DNA of 64,000 bases, taken from assembly GCF_003067705.1 (NCBI RefSeq), contig NZ_QANL01000004.1:62001-126000 (forward strand), in the 5' to 3' direction. The stretch is from Planctomonas deserti. Its GTDB lineage: Bacteria; Actinomycetota; Actinomycetes; Actinomycetales; Microbacteriaceae. The first letter of the stretch is position 1, and each line of letters starts with the position of its first letter. This document shows, piece by piece, positions 32,959-41,289 of this stretch. The notes under the pieces were generated by a model. The model was not told the origin of the DNA. It worked only from the letters and a program-made list of their open reading frames with translations, and ran no database searches. Position numbers and translations under genes: made by a program.

Positions 32959-34074
32959 TTAAGCGGGAACGTCGGCGCGGTCGACGTGCTCCACGGGGAC
33001 GAACTCCTCGCTCAGGCCGAACGCCCCTGGACCGAACGCCGCGAGCGCCTCCGGCGTGCGCATCATGTCCGGGGTCGAGATGCCGAGCACGCGCACGCGC
33101 TGCCCGTAGCGCAGACCCTCCGTGGTGATGGGCTCTGCGGTCTCCTCGTCGACGACGCAGATGAGGTCCGGCACGATCGCGACGCAGGCGCCGTTGCGTA
33201 GCGCGATGAGGTTCTCGTTCTGGAACTGCAGCTCGAACGTGTCGCCGCTCGCGGGATCGAGCGGCGAGATCACGGCGCGGCCCTTCGCGAACCCCTCGGT
33301 GGTGCGCCGCTCGACGTCGCTGACCTTGCCCACGAACAGCTCGCGCAGGTGGGAGTAGAGCGTCGTGCTGAGCGTCTCGGCGATGGCGTCGAACGGCGAG
33401 GTTTTGCGCTCGCGGGCCAGCCGGATGGCCCGGCCGAGCTCCAGCGCCATCGAGAGCGTGCGCGGGATGGCCGTGCGCCGCACGTCGGCGCCCGTCATCG
33501 CGTACTCCGCGATGTGTCCGACCCCGCCGAGCCGGATCGTGATGCCGCGGGCGAGCCACTCCATCTGCCGGTCGTCGTCTCCGGTGTCGATGATCACGCG
33601 CTCCCCCCGCTCGCCGGCGAGGGCGAGCGGCGAGCCGTGCACGCCGTAGACGGCGAACGTCTCCATGGACAGCTCGGGGAACGCCCGGCCCATGCCGTCC
33701 GCGTCCACAACGGGCAGCCCCGTCTCGGCTGCGACGACGAGCGGGATCATCGAGTTGATGCCGCCGCACTCGATGGGCATCGTCGCGTCGGCGGTGCGGC
33801 CGAGGTGCTCCTCGAGCGTGCGCAGCGCGAGCGTCGGCTCGGTGCCCGCGGGGATCTTCTCGATCATCACGGTCGGCGCGCCCATCTGGGCGGTCGGGAT
33901 GACGAACAGGTCGTCCGCGATCTCGTCCGGGTCGAGGATCGTGATGCCGCGGTCGCCGAGCACGCGCTCGACGAGCATGCGGCCGATGTACGGGTCGCCG
34001 CCGCCGCCCGTGCCGAGCAGGGTCGCGCCGCGCGCGAGGTCGGGCAGGTCAGCAGCGGTCAGGGTCCAGCTCAT
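32959..34074 (-). CDS. DUF917-family protein B
   Basis: A 371-residue protein with the family signatures LLGTGGGGDPYIG, AQMGAPTVMIEK, ECGGIN, VDADGMGRAFPEL and the C-terminal TTEGLRYGQRVRVLGI. The Gly-rich segment and the acidic DADGMGR motif suggest a nucleotide-, metal- or ligand-binding pocket. DUF917 genes usually stand beside HyuA-type hydantoinase genes, as here; one family name links them to S-methyl-thiohydantoin desulfuration. Its start overlaps the stop of protein A by 4 nt (ATGA). Confidence 0.87.
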   Translation of the reverse strand: MSWTLTAADLPDLARGATLLGTGGGGDPYIGRMLVERVLGDRGITILDPDEIADDLFVIPTAQMGAPTVMIEKIPAGTEPTLALRTLEEHLGRTADATMPIECGGINSMIPLVVAAETGLPVVDADGMGRAFPELSMETFAVYGVHGSPLALAGERGERVIIDTGDDDRQMEWLARGITIRLGGVGHIAEYAMTGADVRRTAIPRTLSMALELGRAIRLARERKTSPFDAIAETLSTTLYSHLRELFVGKVSDVERRTTEGFAKGRAVISPLDPASGDTFELQFQNENLIALRNGACVAIVPDLICVVDEETAEPITTEGLRYGQRVRVLGISTPDMMRTPEALAAFGPGAFGLSEEFVPVEHVDRADVPA

Positions 34075-35156
34075 CGAGCGCCCTCCTCTCGTCCGTCGAA
34101 TCGGTGCGACGCGGTGTCGTAGCCGAAGTACCCGGGTCCCACCATGGCGAGGGCCTCGGGGCTGTGCCAGCGCTCGTCGCTGGGCGCGGCGAGCACGCGC
34201 ACCCGCTGCCCGTAGCGCAGGCCTTCGGTCGTGATCGGCTCCCCCGACTCGTGCTCGAGCACCATGATGAGGTCGGGGGTCGTGACGAGCACCCGGCCGT
34301 CGAGCTCGGCGAGCAGGTGCTCGTTCTGGAACAGCAGGGTGAGGGATCCGTCGGCGCCGTCGATCCTGGCCCGGCCGCGCGCGAATCCCGTGGTGGTCGC
34401 CCGCTCCACGTCCACGACCTTGCCGGAGAACAGCTCGCGCCCGCCCAGCAGTTCGGCGACGCGGGTGACCGGGTCCTCGTTCTCGCGCCGGGCGGCCAGG
34501 ATCCCCTGGCCGATGCGTACGCTCGCGCTCAGGGTGTGCGGCACCAGGGCCTCACGGGCCTGGGCGCCGGTCATGGGGAACCCGGCGATCATGATCGAGC
34601 AGCCCATCTCCACGGCCGCCACGCGCGCGATGCGCTCGGTCCAGGTGTTGTCGATCGTGCGCAGGACGCCGGTGTTGCCCTTCTCATCCGCGAAGGCGAG
34701 GGGCGAGGCCGTGATCCCGTACAGGGTCGGCAGCACCATCTGCAGCTCGGGGAAGGCGCGGCCCATGCCGTCCGCGTCGAGGAGGGGCAGGCCGAGCGCC
34801 GCGGCGGCCGCGACCGGGATGGTGGAGTTGACCCCGCCGACCTCGGCGCAGGCGATGTGCGTGACCGGCCGGCCCAGGGAGGCGGCGAGCGCGGTCACCG
34901 GCGCGATGACCTCGTCCAGGTTCGGCAGCTTCTCCACCATGACCGTGGGCGCGCCCATCATGGCCACGGTGAGGGCGAGGGCGTCGTCCGGCACCTCGTC
35001 CGGCGAGACCACCGTGACGGGGCCGTGCTCCCGGAGTGCCTGGGTGGCGAGGAGCGCGCCGATGTACGGGTCACCGCCGCCGCCCGTGCCGAGCACGGCG
35101 GCGCCGCGGGCGAGGTCCGTGATAGTGGACTCGTCGATCGTCCAGCTCACGGTCAC
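34071..35156 (-). CDS. DUF917-family protein A
   Basis: A 361-residue paralog of protein B with the same signatures: LGTGGGGDPYIG, MMGAPTVMVEK, EVGGVNSTIP, LDADGMGRAFPEL and TTEGLRYGQRVRVL. It overlaps the HyuA-like gene upstream and protein B downstream by 4 nt each, so the three are translationally coupled. Expression in a near-fixed ratio suggests a complex or successive steps. No membrane segments or signal peptide. Confidence 0.87.
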   Translation of the reverse strand: MTVSWTIDESTITDLARGAAVLGTGGGGDPYIGALLATQALREHGPVTVVSPDEVPDDALALTVAMMGAPTVMVEKLPNLDEVIAPVTALAASLGRPVTHIACAEVGGVNSTIPVAAAAALGLPLLDADGMGRAFPELQMVLPTLYGITASPLAFADEKGNTGVLRTIDNTWTERIARVAAVEMGCSIMIAGFPMTGAQAREALVPHTLSASVRIGQGILAARRENEDPVTRVAELLGGRELFSGKVVDVERATTTGFARGRARIDGADGSLTLLFQNEHLLAELDGRVLVTTPDLIMVLEHESGEPITTEGLRYGQRVRVLAAPSDERWHSPEALAMVGPGYFGYDTASHRFDGREEGAR

Positions 35157-36700
35157 TGCCCCATGTCGAGGTCGCCGACGGCCTTCGCGCGGATGCGCGT
35201 CGCGTTGCCGGGCAGGTACGGGATGGGCACCTCGTCGAAGTCGACGATGGAGACGGAGCGCGGCTTCGCGCCCGCGGCGATGGCCTTGTCCACGGCCTCC
35301 TGGCGCACCTCGTCGAGGATGGCGTCGCGACGGCCGGGCTCGACCGCGTAGATCTTGTCGATCTCGCCGCCGACCTGGGCGATGGACGCACCGATCGCGT
35401 TGGCCACGGCGTAGTTCTCCGGGCGGTGCACGGCGCCGAAGATCGGCAGCTCGTCGGGCAGCAGGATCGAGCCGCCGCCCACGGCGACGACGGGGATCGG
35501 CGCGGCGGAGGTGCGCATGCGGTCGACGGCCTCCGAGATCCGCTCCGCGATGCGGTCGAGCACGGCGCCCACCATGGCGCGGTCGAGGTGGCGCACGAGG
35601 TCCGCGTCGCCGATGTCCGCGCGGCCGGCGGCGACCGCGATGTCCGTCGCGGTCAGGGTCGAGCCGCCGAACACCAGGGCGTCGCTCGTGAGCCGGTACC
35701 CCACCGACTCCGGTCCGACCTCGTTCGTCGCGGTATCGACGAGGCTGCCACCGCCGATGCCGATGGAGAGCACGTCGGGCATGCGGAAGTTGGTGCGGAT
35801 GCCCGCGACCGTGACCTCGGTCGTCGTCTCGCGGGGGAACCCGTTGACGAGCAGGCCGATGTCCGCGGTCGTGCCGCCGACATCGACGACGGCGCAGGTC
35901 TCGAGCCCGCTCGTCACGGCGGCCCCGCGCATCGAGTTCGTGGGCCCGGAGGCGAACGTCGCGACCGGGTAGAGGCGCACGTAGTCCTCGTCCATGAGCG
36001 TGCCGTCGTTCTGGCTGAGGAAGATCGGCGCGTCGATGCCGTGGCTGCGCACGGCCGAGGTGAGACCGTCAACGATCTCGGACGCGAGCTCGCGCAGCGC
36101 CGCGTTGATGATCGTCGCGTTCTCCCGCTCGAGCAGGCCGATGCGGCCGATCTCGTGCGACAGGGAGATCGCGACGTCCGGCCCGAGCTCACCGGCCACG
36201 ATGGCCGCGGCCTCGACCTCGAGGTCGTGGTTGACCGGGCTGAAGACGGACGAGATCGCGACCGAGCGCACGCCGTTCGCGGCCATGTCGACCGCGTGCC
36301 GCTTCAGCTCTTCGGGGTCGAGCGGCGAGATCGGGCGCCCGTCGAACTCGTATCCGCCGTGCGCGAGATAGCTGCGCGCCCGGATGGCCTCGCGCAGCGG
36401 CTGCGGCCAGTCGATGAGCGGCGGCAGGGCGCGGGTGGCCGGCAGCCCGAGCCGGAGCGCCGCGGTCGGGGCGAGGCGGCGGGCCTGCACGAGCGCGTTG
36501 ATGAAGTGCGTGGTGCCGATCATCACGGCCGTCACCTGCGCGCCCTCGAAGGGGTGCCCGCGCCGGAGCTCCTCGATGGCACTCACGATGCCGCTCGTCA
36601 CGTCCGGCGTCGTGGACTGCTTGACGCCCGCGAGAACCGCGGTGCCGTCCATCAGAACGGCGTCCGTGTTCGTACCTCCGACATCGATGCCGATGTGCAT
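35153..36700 (-). CDS. Hydantoinase/oxoprolinase-family protein (HyuA-like, short form)
   Basis: A 515-residue ATP-dependent amidohydrolase subunit of the acetone carboxylase/5-oxoprolinase/HyuA superfamily. The N-terminal actin-like phosphate loop is MHIGIDVGGTNTDAVLMDG. Further markers are IGTTHFINALVQ, SHEIGRIGLLERENATIINA, the second phosphate loop VVDVGGTTADIGLLVNG, and SIGIGGGSLVD. It is shorter than typical HyuA (about 690 residues) and no HyuB partner is present; the DUF917 proteins seem to take that place. The ATG at 36700 has AAGGAG 5 nt upstream. Expected role: ATP-coupled opening of a cyclic imide or lactam. Confidence 0.87.
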   Translation of the reverse strand: MHIGIDVGGTNTDAVLMDGTAVLAGVKQSTTPDVTSGIVSAIEELRRGHPFEGAQVTAVMIGTTHFINALVQARRLAPTAALRLGLPATRALPPLIDWPQPLREAIRARSYLAHGGYEFDGRPISPLDPEELKRHAVDMAANGVRSVAISSVFSPVNHDLEVEAAAIVAGELGPDVAISLSHEIGRIGLLERENATIINAALRELASEIVDGLTSAVRSHGIDAPIFLSQNDGTLMDEDYVRLYPVATFASGPTNSMRGAAVTSGLETCAVVDVGGTTADIGLLVNGFPRETTTEVTVAGIRTNFRMPDVLSIGIGGGSLVDTATNEVGPESVGYRLTSDALVFGGSTLTATDIAVAAGRADIGDADLVRHLDRAMVGAVLDRIAERISEAVDRMRTSAAPIPVVAVGGGSILLPDELPIFGAVHRPENYAVANAIGASIAQVGGEIDKIYAVEPGRRDAILDEVRQEAVDKAIAAGAKPRSVSIVDFDEVPIPYLPGNATRIRAKAVGDLDMGQ

Positions 36701-36729
36701 ACTGCTCCTTGTTGCGTTGGGGGTGTGGT

Positions 36730-36759
36730 GGGGCGGGCACGCTTCCGCGGACCCGCCCC
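36730..36759 (-). terminator. Intercistronic hairpin between the permease and HyuA-like genes
   Basis: GGGGCGGG (36730-36737) pairs with CCCGCCCC (36752-36759) around a 14-nt loop. It could lower expression of the downstream enzymes relative to the permease, or protect the permease mRNA end. Confidence 0.45.
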
Positions 36760-36801
36760 GACTGTCGTACGGGTCAGTGCCTAAAGGGCGGTGGCGTCGG
36801 T

Positions 36802-38160
36802 TCAGCGCGCCGCGGCGGTCTCCAGGGGAGGCGTGCTCTGCAGGGTCGTGGCGGAGCCGATGCCCCGCACGAGGCCGAGCTTGCCCGCGACAACGTAGAG
36901 CACCATGGAGAGCAGCAGCGAGCTGATCGCCGGGACGCCCCACGTGACGAAGTAGCCGAACAGGCCCGAGACGAGCCAGATCACGATCGTCGCCGGCACC
37001 ACGCGCGGGGCGGTCTCCGGCAGGGTCCCGGCGGCGCGGGACTCGTCGAGCTCCCGGCGCCAGCGCTTCACGATGAAGTACTCGGCCACCATGATGCCCG
37101 CGATGGGCGGGAAGGCGACGCCGAGCACGATGAGGAAGTCGGTGAAGCGGGCGAGGATGCCGGCGGCGGCGAGGATCGAGCCCACGATGCCGAGCACGAT
37201 CGTCGTGGACACGCGGTGCAGGTTACGGTTGAAGGCCGTGGAGATGAAGTTCACCAGGCCGAGGGTCGACGAGTAGAGGTTCCAGTCGTTGATCTTCAGG
37301 GTGCCGGTGAGCACGATGAGCAGGCCGACGAAGCCGATGGACGACGTCACGATGGCAACGATGTTGCCCGATCCGGCGGCGTGCGCCAGGAGGACTCCCG
37401 CGAGGCCGATCACGAATTCGCCGAGCGAGACGCCGAGAACGGTCTGCTTCACAACGTCCGCGCCCGAGCGGTTGAAGCGGGTCATGTCGGCCGTGATGAT
37501 GGCGCCGACGATCAGGCCGCCCGCCACGATGCCCGTGCCCTGGCCGACCGAGATGGTGGGGCCGGGGGCCGGCGAGGTGAGGAGCTCACCGATCGAGTGC
37601 TGGCTGAGCTCGATCGAGATGGACCAGCCCACGAGCACGAGGAACAGCGGAACCGTGATGTTGGCGAGCCACTGCATGCCGCCGAAGCCGACCGCGACGA
37701 TCGCCGTGACGATGAGGCCGAAGATGAGGCACCACGCCCACACCGGCAGCGCACCGGGCATGAGCGACTCGAGCGACTCCGCGGAGATGGCGCTCTGGAT
37801 GCCGAACCAGCCGATCAGGCTGATGCCGATGGCGAGCCCGACGAGCGAGGCGCCCACCTCGCCGAATCCGGTCCAGCGCGCGAGGAGCGCGGTGTTCAGG
37901 CCCTCGCGCTGGCCGATGATGCCGACGACGCACATGATCACCTCGAGGATGATCGAGCCGAAGAGGAAGGCGAGCACCGCCTCCCCGAAGGTCATGCTGT
38001 AGCCGAGGGTGGCGCCGAGCAGGAACTGGGAGAGCGCGGAGACCTGGCCGAAGCGCTGGACCGCGATGCCGAACCAGGGGCGCCGGGCCGAGGTCGGCAC
38101 GCGGGAGAGGGCGAAGTCGTCTGCATGCGCCGTGCGCGATGACGCCGTTCGTTGCGACAT
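36802..38160 (-). CDS. NCS1-family permease (cytosine/purine/hydantoin type)
   Basis: Integral membrane importer of 452 residues with about twelve helices, related to CodB and to hydantoin and allantoin permeases. Markers are the broken first helix region SQFLLGATLGYSMTFGEAV, GQREGLNTALLARWTGFG, and the helix with GLIVGAIITADMTRFNRSG. These proteins carry nucleobases, hydantoins or allantoin with Na+ or H+. I start at the ATG at 38160, with AGGAG 6 nt upstream. First gene of the DUF917 operon, 101 bp before the HyuA-like gene. Confidence 0.9.
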   Translation of the reverse strand: MSQRTASSRTAHADDFALSRVPTSARRPWFGIAVQRFGQVSALSQFLLGATLGYSMTFGEAVLAFLFGSIILEVIMCVVGIIGQREGLNTALLARWTGFGEVGASLVGLAIGISLIGWFGIQSAISAESLESLMPGALPVWAWCLIFGLIVTAIVAVGFGGMQWLANITVPLFLVLVGWSISIELSQHSIGELLTSPAPGPTISVGQGTGIVAGGLIVGAIITADMTRFNRSGADVVKQTVLGVSLGEFVIGLAGVLLAHAAGSGNIVAIVTSSIGFVGLLIVLTGTLKINDWNLYSSTLGLVNFISTAFNRNLHRVSTTIVLGIVGSILAAAGILARFTDFLIVLGVAFPPIAGIMVAEYFIVKRWRRELDESRAAGTLPETAPRVVPATIVIWLVSGLFGYFVTWGVPAISSLLLSMVLYVVAGKLGLVRGIGSATTLQSTPPLETAAAR

Positions 38161-38197
38161 GGGGGCTCCTAGGGGAGTGGCCGATGGGGGTCGCCTC

Positions 38198-38227
38198 ACG
38201 CTAGGAGAGCCTGCCCGCGCCCCACAA
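38198..38227 (-). promoter_or_regulatory. Candidate promoter of the permease-HyuA-DUF917 operon
   Basis: On the minus strand TTGTGG (38227-38222) and TAGCGT (38203-38198) are 18 nt apart, placing the transcript start near 38191 and a leader of about 30 nt before the ATG. Confidence 0.45.
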
Positions 38228-38228
38228 T

Positions 38229-38272
38229 GGGCGTATCGCCCTCATCGGCCTCCGCGATGTGCACTGTGCACA
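38229..38272. promoter_or_regulatory. Two dyads upstream of the operon promoter
   Basis: GGGCG-TAT-CGCCC (38229-38241) touches the -35 element (centre near -44). TGTGCAC-T-GTGCACA (38258-38272) is a perfect 15-bp palindrome centred near -74. These positions suit an activator such as the PucR-type protein encoded at the end of the operon; binding is not shown. Confidence 0.5.
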
Positions 38273-38410
38273 GGGGCGGGTCGGACCGCGCTTAGGAGGA
38301 GACGCAGACCAGGGGCGCTAGGCGAAGGGCGGCCCCGCGCGCTCCTTTCCGCTCGTCCCGGCGCGTCGGCGACCGGTCGCCGGTGGGGAGCCGTGGTCAA
38401 ATGGTGCTCG

Positions 38411-39208
38411 ATGCCCACTCCCAGCACGCCGCCGCCCCGCATGGTCTACTCCCCCGACGGGATGAAGATCGCCACCTACGACTTCGGTGACCCCGGCGCG
38501 CCCACCGTGCTCGCGGTGCACGGATTCGCCTCGTCCGCCCTGGCGAACTGGCACTCGACGGGCTGGACCCGGGACCTCACGCGCGCCGGCTACCGCGTGC
38601 TCTTGATCGACCAGCGCGGCCACGGCGCGAGCGACAAGCCGCACAACCCGTCCGCCTACTCCATGGCGACGCTCGTCGACGACGTGCTCCAGGTGCTCGA
38701 CGCCTACCTGCTCGACGAGGTCGTCTACGCCGGCTACTCCCTCGGCGCGCGCGTCGGCTGGCACGCGGCGGGCGAGCATCCGGACCGGATCAGCCGCACG
38801 GTGCTCGGCGGCATCCCCGACGGGGACCCGCTCAAGCGGTTCCAGGTGGGCGAGGCCAAGCGGCACATCGAGAGCGGCACCGAGGTGGGCGACAGGCTCA
38901 CGGGCGCGTACCTCACGATGGCGCGGAGGGTGCCCGGCAACGACCTCGAGGCACTCGTCGCGCTCGTCGAGGGGATGCGCGGGAGCCCTCAGCCCGGCCC
39001 GGACAACGCCCCGCCGCAGCCGCTGCTCTTCGCGACGGGGAGTGAGGACCACATCCTCGAGGCGTCCCGCGCGCTCGCCGCGGTCGCACCGCAGGGCGGC
39101 TTCTTCGAGATCCCGGGCCGCAACCACTTCAACGCGCCCACCTCGCGCGCGTTCCGGGAGGCGGCGATCGCCTTCTTCCGCGACCACCAGCCGGAGACGA
39201 CACCGTGA
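38411..39208 (+). CDS. Alpha/beta hydrolase
   Basis: A 265-residue cytoplasmic hydrolase. The oxyanion motif is AVHGFASS, a conserved turn is DQRGHGASDKP, the nucleophile is the Ser in YAGYSLGAR (about residue 114), and the late catalytic His is in GRNHFNAP. An Asp in TGSEDHI is the likely third member. The substrate is unknown. Its stop overlaps the start of the gamma-glutamyltransferase gene, so both are expressed together, divergently from the DUF917 operon. Confidence 0.88.
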   Translation: MPTPSTPPPRMVYSPDGMKIATYDFGDPGAPTVLAVHGFASSALANWHSTGWTRDLTRAGYRVLLIDQRGHGASDKPHNPSAYSMATLVDDVLQVLDAYLLDEVVYAGYSLGARVGWHAAGEHPDRISRTVLGGIPDGDPLKRFQVGEAKRHIESGTEVGDRLTGAYLTMARRVPGNDLEALVALVEGMRGSPQPGPDNAPPQPLLFATGSEDHILEASRALAAVAPQGGFFEIPGRNHFNAPTSRAFREAAIAFFRDHQPETTP

Positions 39209-41031
39209 CCTACACCCCCGCATCCGCCTTCACCACCCGCCCCGACCTCTCCGGCACGTTCGGCATGAGCGCGTCAACGCACTGGATCGCCACGGCGAGT
39301 GCGCAGTCCGTGCTCGAGCGCGGTGGCAACGCGTTCGACGCCGCGGTGGCCGGGGCCTTCGTGCTGCACATCGTCGAGCCGCACCTGAACGGTCCGGGCG
39401 GCGACATGGTGGGCGTGTTCGTCACCGCTGAGAATCCGGGCGAGCCGACCGTGCTCGTGGGGCAGGGTCCGGCACCCGCCGGTGCCACCGTGGAGCACTA
39501 CGTGGCGGAGGGACTGGAGCTCGTGCCGGGGTCCGGTGGCCTCGCCGCGGCCGTGCCCGGCGCGGTGGACGCGTGGCTGCTCCTGCTGCGCGACCACGGC
39601 ACGTGGGAGCTCGCCGACGTGCTCGCCTTCGCCATCGGCTACGCCCGCGATGGCCATCCGGTGCTTGAGCGGGTCGGTGCTGCCATCGGCAGCGTCTCGA
39701 CGCTGTTCACGGAGCACTGGCCGACGTCCGCCGAGCAGTGGATGCCGGAGGGCCGCCCGCCCCGGGGCGGCGAGATCGTCCGCAACGAGGCCTACGCGCG
39801 CACCCTCGATCGGCTCGTGGCCGCGGGTACCGCAGACGGTGCCGCAGCGACGTCCCGCGAGGAGCGCATCGACGCCGCCCGCCGGGAGTGGCGCGAGGGC
39901 TTCGTCGCCGAGGCCATGGTCGAGTTCCTGCGGACACCGCACCGGCACTCCTCCGGCACCGATCACGCGGGTGTGCTGAGCCGCGAGGATGTGGCTGGCT
40001 TCGAGGCCACGTACGAGCCGGCGACCACGGTGACGTTCCGTGGGAACACCGTCGCCAAGAGCGGCGCCTGGGGACAGGGACCCGTGCTGCTGCAGATGCT
40101 CCGCATCCTCGACGGCTTCGACGACGAGCGCCTCGACCCCTCCACCGCGCTCGGCGCGCACACCATCCTCGAGGCCGAGAAGCTGGCCATGGCGGACCGC
40201 GACGCCTACTACGGCGACGCCGATGTGCCGCTGGAGCTCCTGCTCTCCGAGGGGTACGCGAAGGAGCGCCGCACGCTCATCACCGACGACGCCTCGCACG
40301 AGGTGCGGCCGGGCACCGTGGACGGCGTCGTGCCGTTCCGGCCGCCCCTGCGCGAGGAGTACCTGCCCCCGGCCTTAGCCGATGCCGGCGGCGGCTCGCT
40401 GGCCGGCGTGGGCGAGCCGACGGTCGACTCGACCGGCGACATGCGGGGCGACACCTGCCACATCGACGTCGTCGACCGCTGGGGCAACATGATCTCGGCG
40501 ACCCCGTCGGGCGGCTGGCTCCAGTCCTCCCCCACCGTGCCCGAGCTCGGCTTCTGCCTCGGCTCGCGTCTGCAGATGACGTGGCTCGAGCCGGGTGCTG
40601 CGTCCACGCTCACGCCGGGCAAGCGCCCGCGCACGACGCTCACGCCGACCCTCGTGCTGAGGGACGGCGAGCCGGTGGTCGCACTGGGGTCCCCTGGCGG
40701 CGACCAGCAGGACCAGTGGCAGCTGCTCTACCTGCTCCGCACCATCGTCGGCGGGTACACGCCGCAGCAGGCCATCGATGCCCCGTCCCTGCACACGACC
40801 TCCTTCCCGGGATCGTTCTGGCCGCGCACCTGGACGCCGGGCGGTGCCGTCATAGAGGACCGGATCGGCGAGGACGTGCTGGCGGACCTCGAGCGGCGCG
40901 GGCACCGGGTCACGCGCGCGGGCGACTGGACCCTCGGTCGCCTGTCCTCCGTGACGAGGGACCCGGAGACGGGCCTCCTCGGCGCGGCGGCGAACCCGCG
41001 CGGCAACCAGGGCTACGCGGCGGGCCGCTGA
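39205..41031 (+). CDS. Gamma-glutamyltransferase family protein
   Basis: N-terminal nucleophile hydrolase of 608 residues that transfers or hydrolyses gamma-glutamyl groups. The autocleavage and catalytic residue is Thr417 in RGDTCHID, splitting the precursor into a large (about 416) and a small (about 192) chain. Family marks include GGNAFDAAVAGAF and NGPGGDM at the N terminus and SPGGDQQDQWQLL in the small chain. No signal peptide is visible, in contrast to periplasmic GGTs, so it may be a cytoplasmic acylase-like member. It overlaps the alpha/beta hydrolase gene by 4 nt (GTGA). Confidence 0.88.
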   Translation: MTYTPASAFTTRPDLSGTFGMSASTHWIATASAQSVLERGGNAFDAAVAGAFVLHIVEPHLNGPGGDMVGVFVTAENPGEPTVLVGQGPAPAGATVEHYVAEGLELVPGSGGLAAAVPGAVDAWLLLLRDHGTWELADVLAFAIGYARDGHPVLERVGAAIGSVSTLFTEHWPTSAEQWMPEGRPPRGGEIVRNEAYARTLDRLVAAGTADGAAATSREERIDAARREWREGFVAEAMVEFLRTPHRHSSGTDHAGVLSREDVAGFEATYEPATTVTFRGNTVAKSGAWGQGPVLLQMLRILDGFDDERLDPSTALGAHTILEAEKLAMADRDAYYGDADVPLELLLSEGYAKERRTLITDDASHEVRPGTVDGVVPFRPPLREEYLPPALADAGGGSLAGVGEPTVDSTGDMRGDTCHIDVVDRWGNMISATPSGGWLQSSPTVPELGFCLGSRLQMTWLEPGAASTLTPGKRPRTTLTPTLVLRDGEPVVALGSPGGDQQDQWQLLYLLRTIVGGYTPQQAIDAPSLHTTSFPGSFWPRTWTPGGAVIEDRIGEDVLADLERRGHRVTRAGDWTLGRLSSVTRDPETGLLGAAANPRGNQGYAAGR

Positions 41032-41070
41032 CGCCGTGCGCGCCTGGGTCGCTCCGGGCGGCCGCCACAC

Positions 41071-41208
41071 GGGTCGCTGAGCCCTTCGAAGGGAGGCGAG
41101 GTGCGCTGATTCGGGTGCCATCCATACGGTCCCTGACCCTGTCGAAGGGACGCAAGGTGCGCTGATCCGGCGGTCCCCTTACGGTCCCTGAGCCTGTCGA
41201 AGGGACGC
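41071..41208. repeat. Three GGTCCCTGAGC-type repeats, left flank of DUF222 module 2
   Basis: Forward copies at about 41071-41098 (diverged, GGTCGCTGAGCCC), 41125-41153 and 41180-41208. All three have the same orientation and are spaced by about 54 bp. The intervening bases share GTGCGCTGATxCGG, so this is a tandem array of a longer unit. Confidence 0.82.
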
Positions 41209-41227
41209 AAGGGACGCGCGGCGCTAT

Positions 41228-41289
41228 TTCTCCACATTGTCCACAGGAGCGTGAAGGTCGGTGTCGGTGGCCGGGTTTTTCCTGGACGC
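41228..41289 (+). promoter_or_regulatory. Upstream element with DnaA-box-like words, DUF222 module 2
   Basis: TTCTCCACA (41228-41236) and TTGTCCACA (41237-41245) each differ from the DnaA box at one base. They are followed by GTCGGTGTCGGTGG and GACGC just before ATGA, in the same order and nearly the same spacing as at 19497-19555. Confidence 0.6.
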
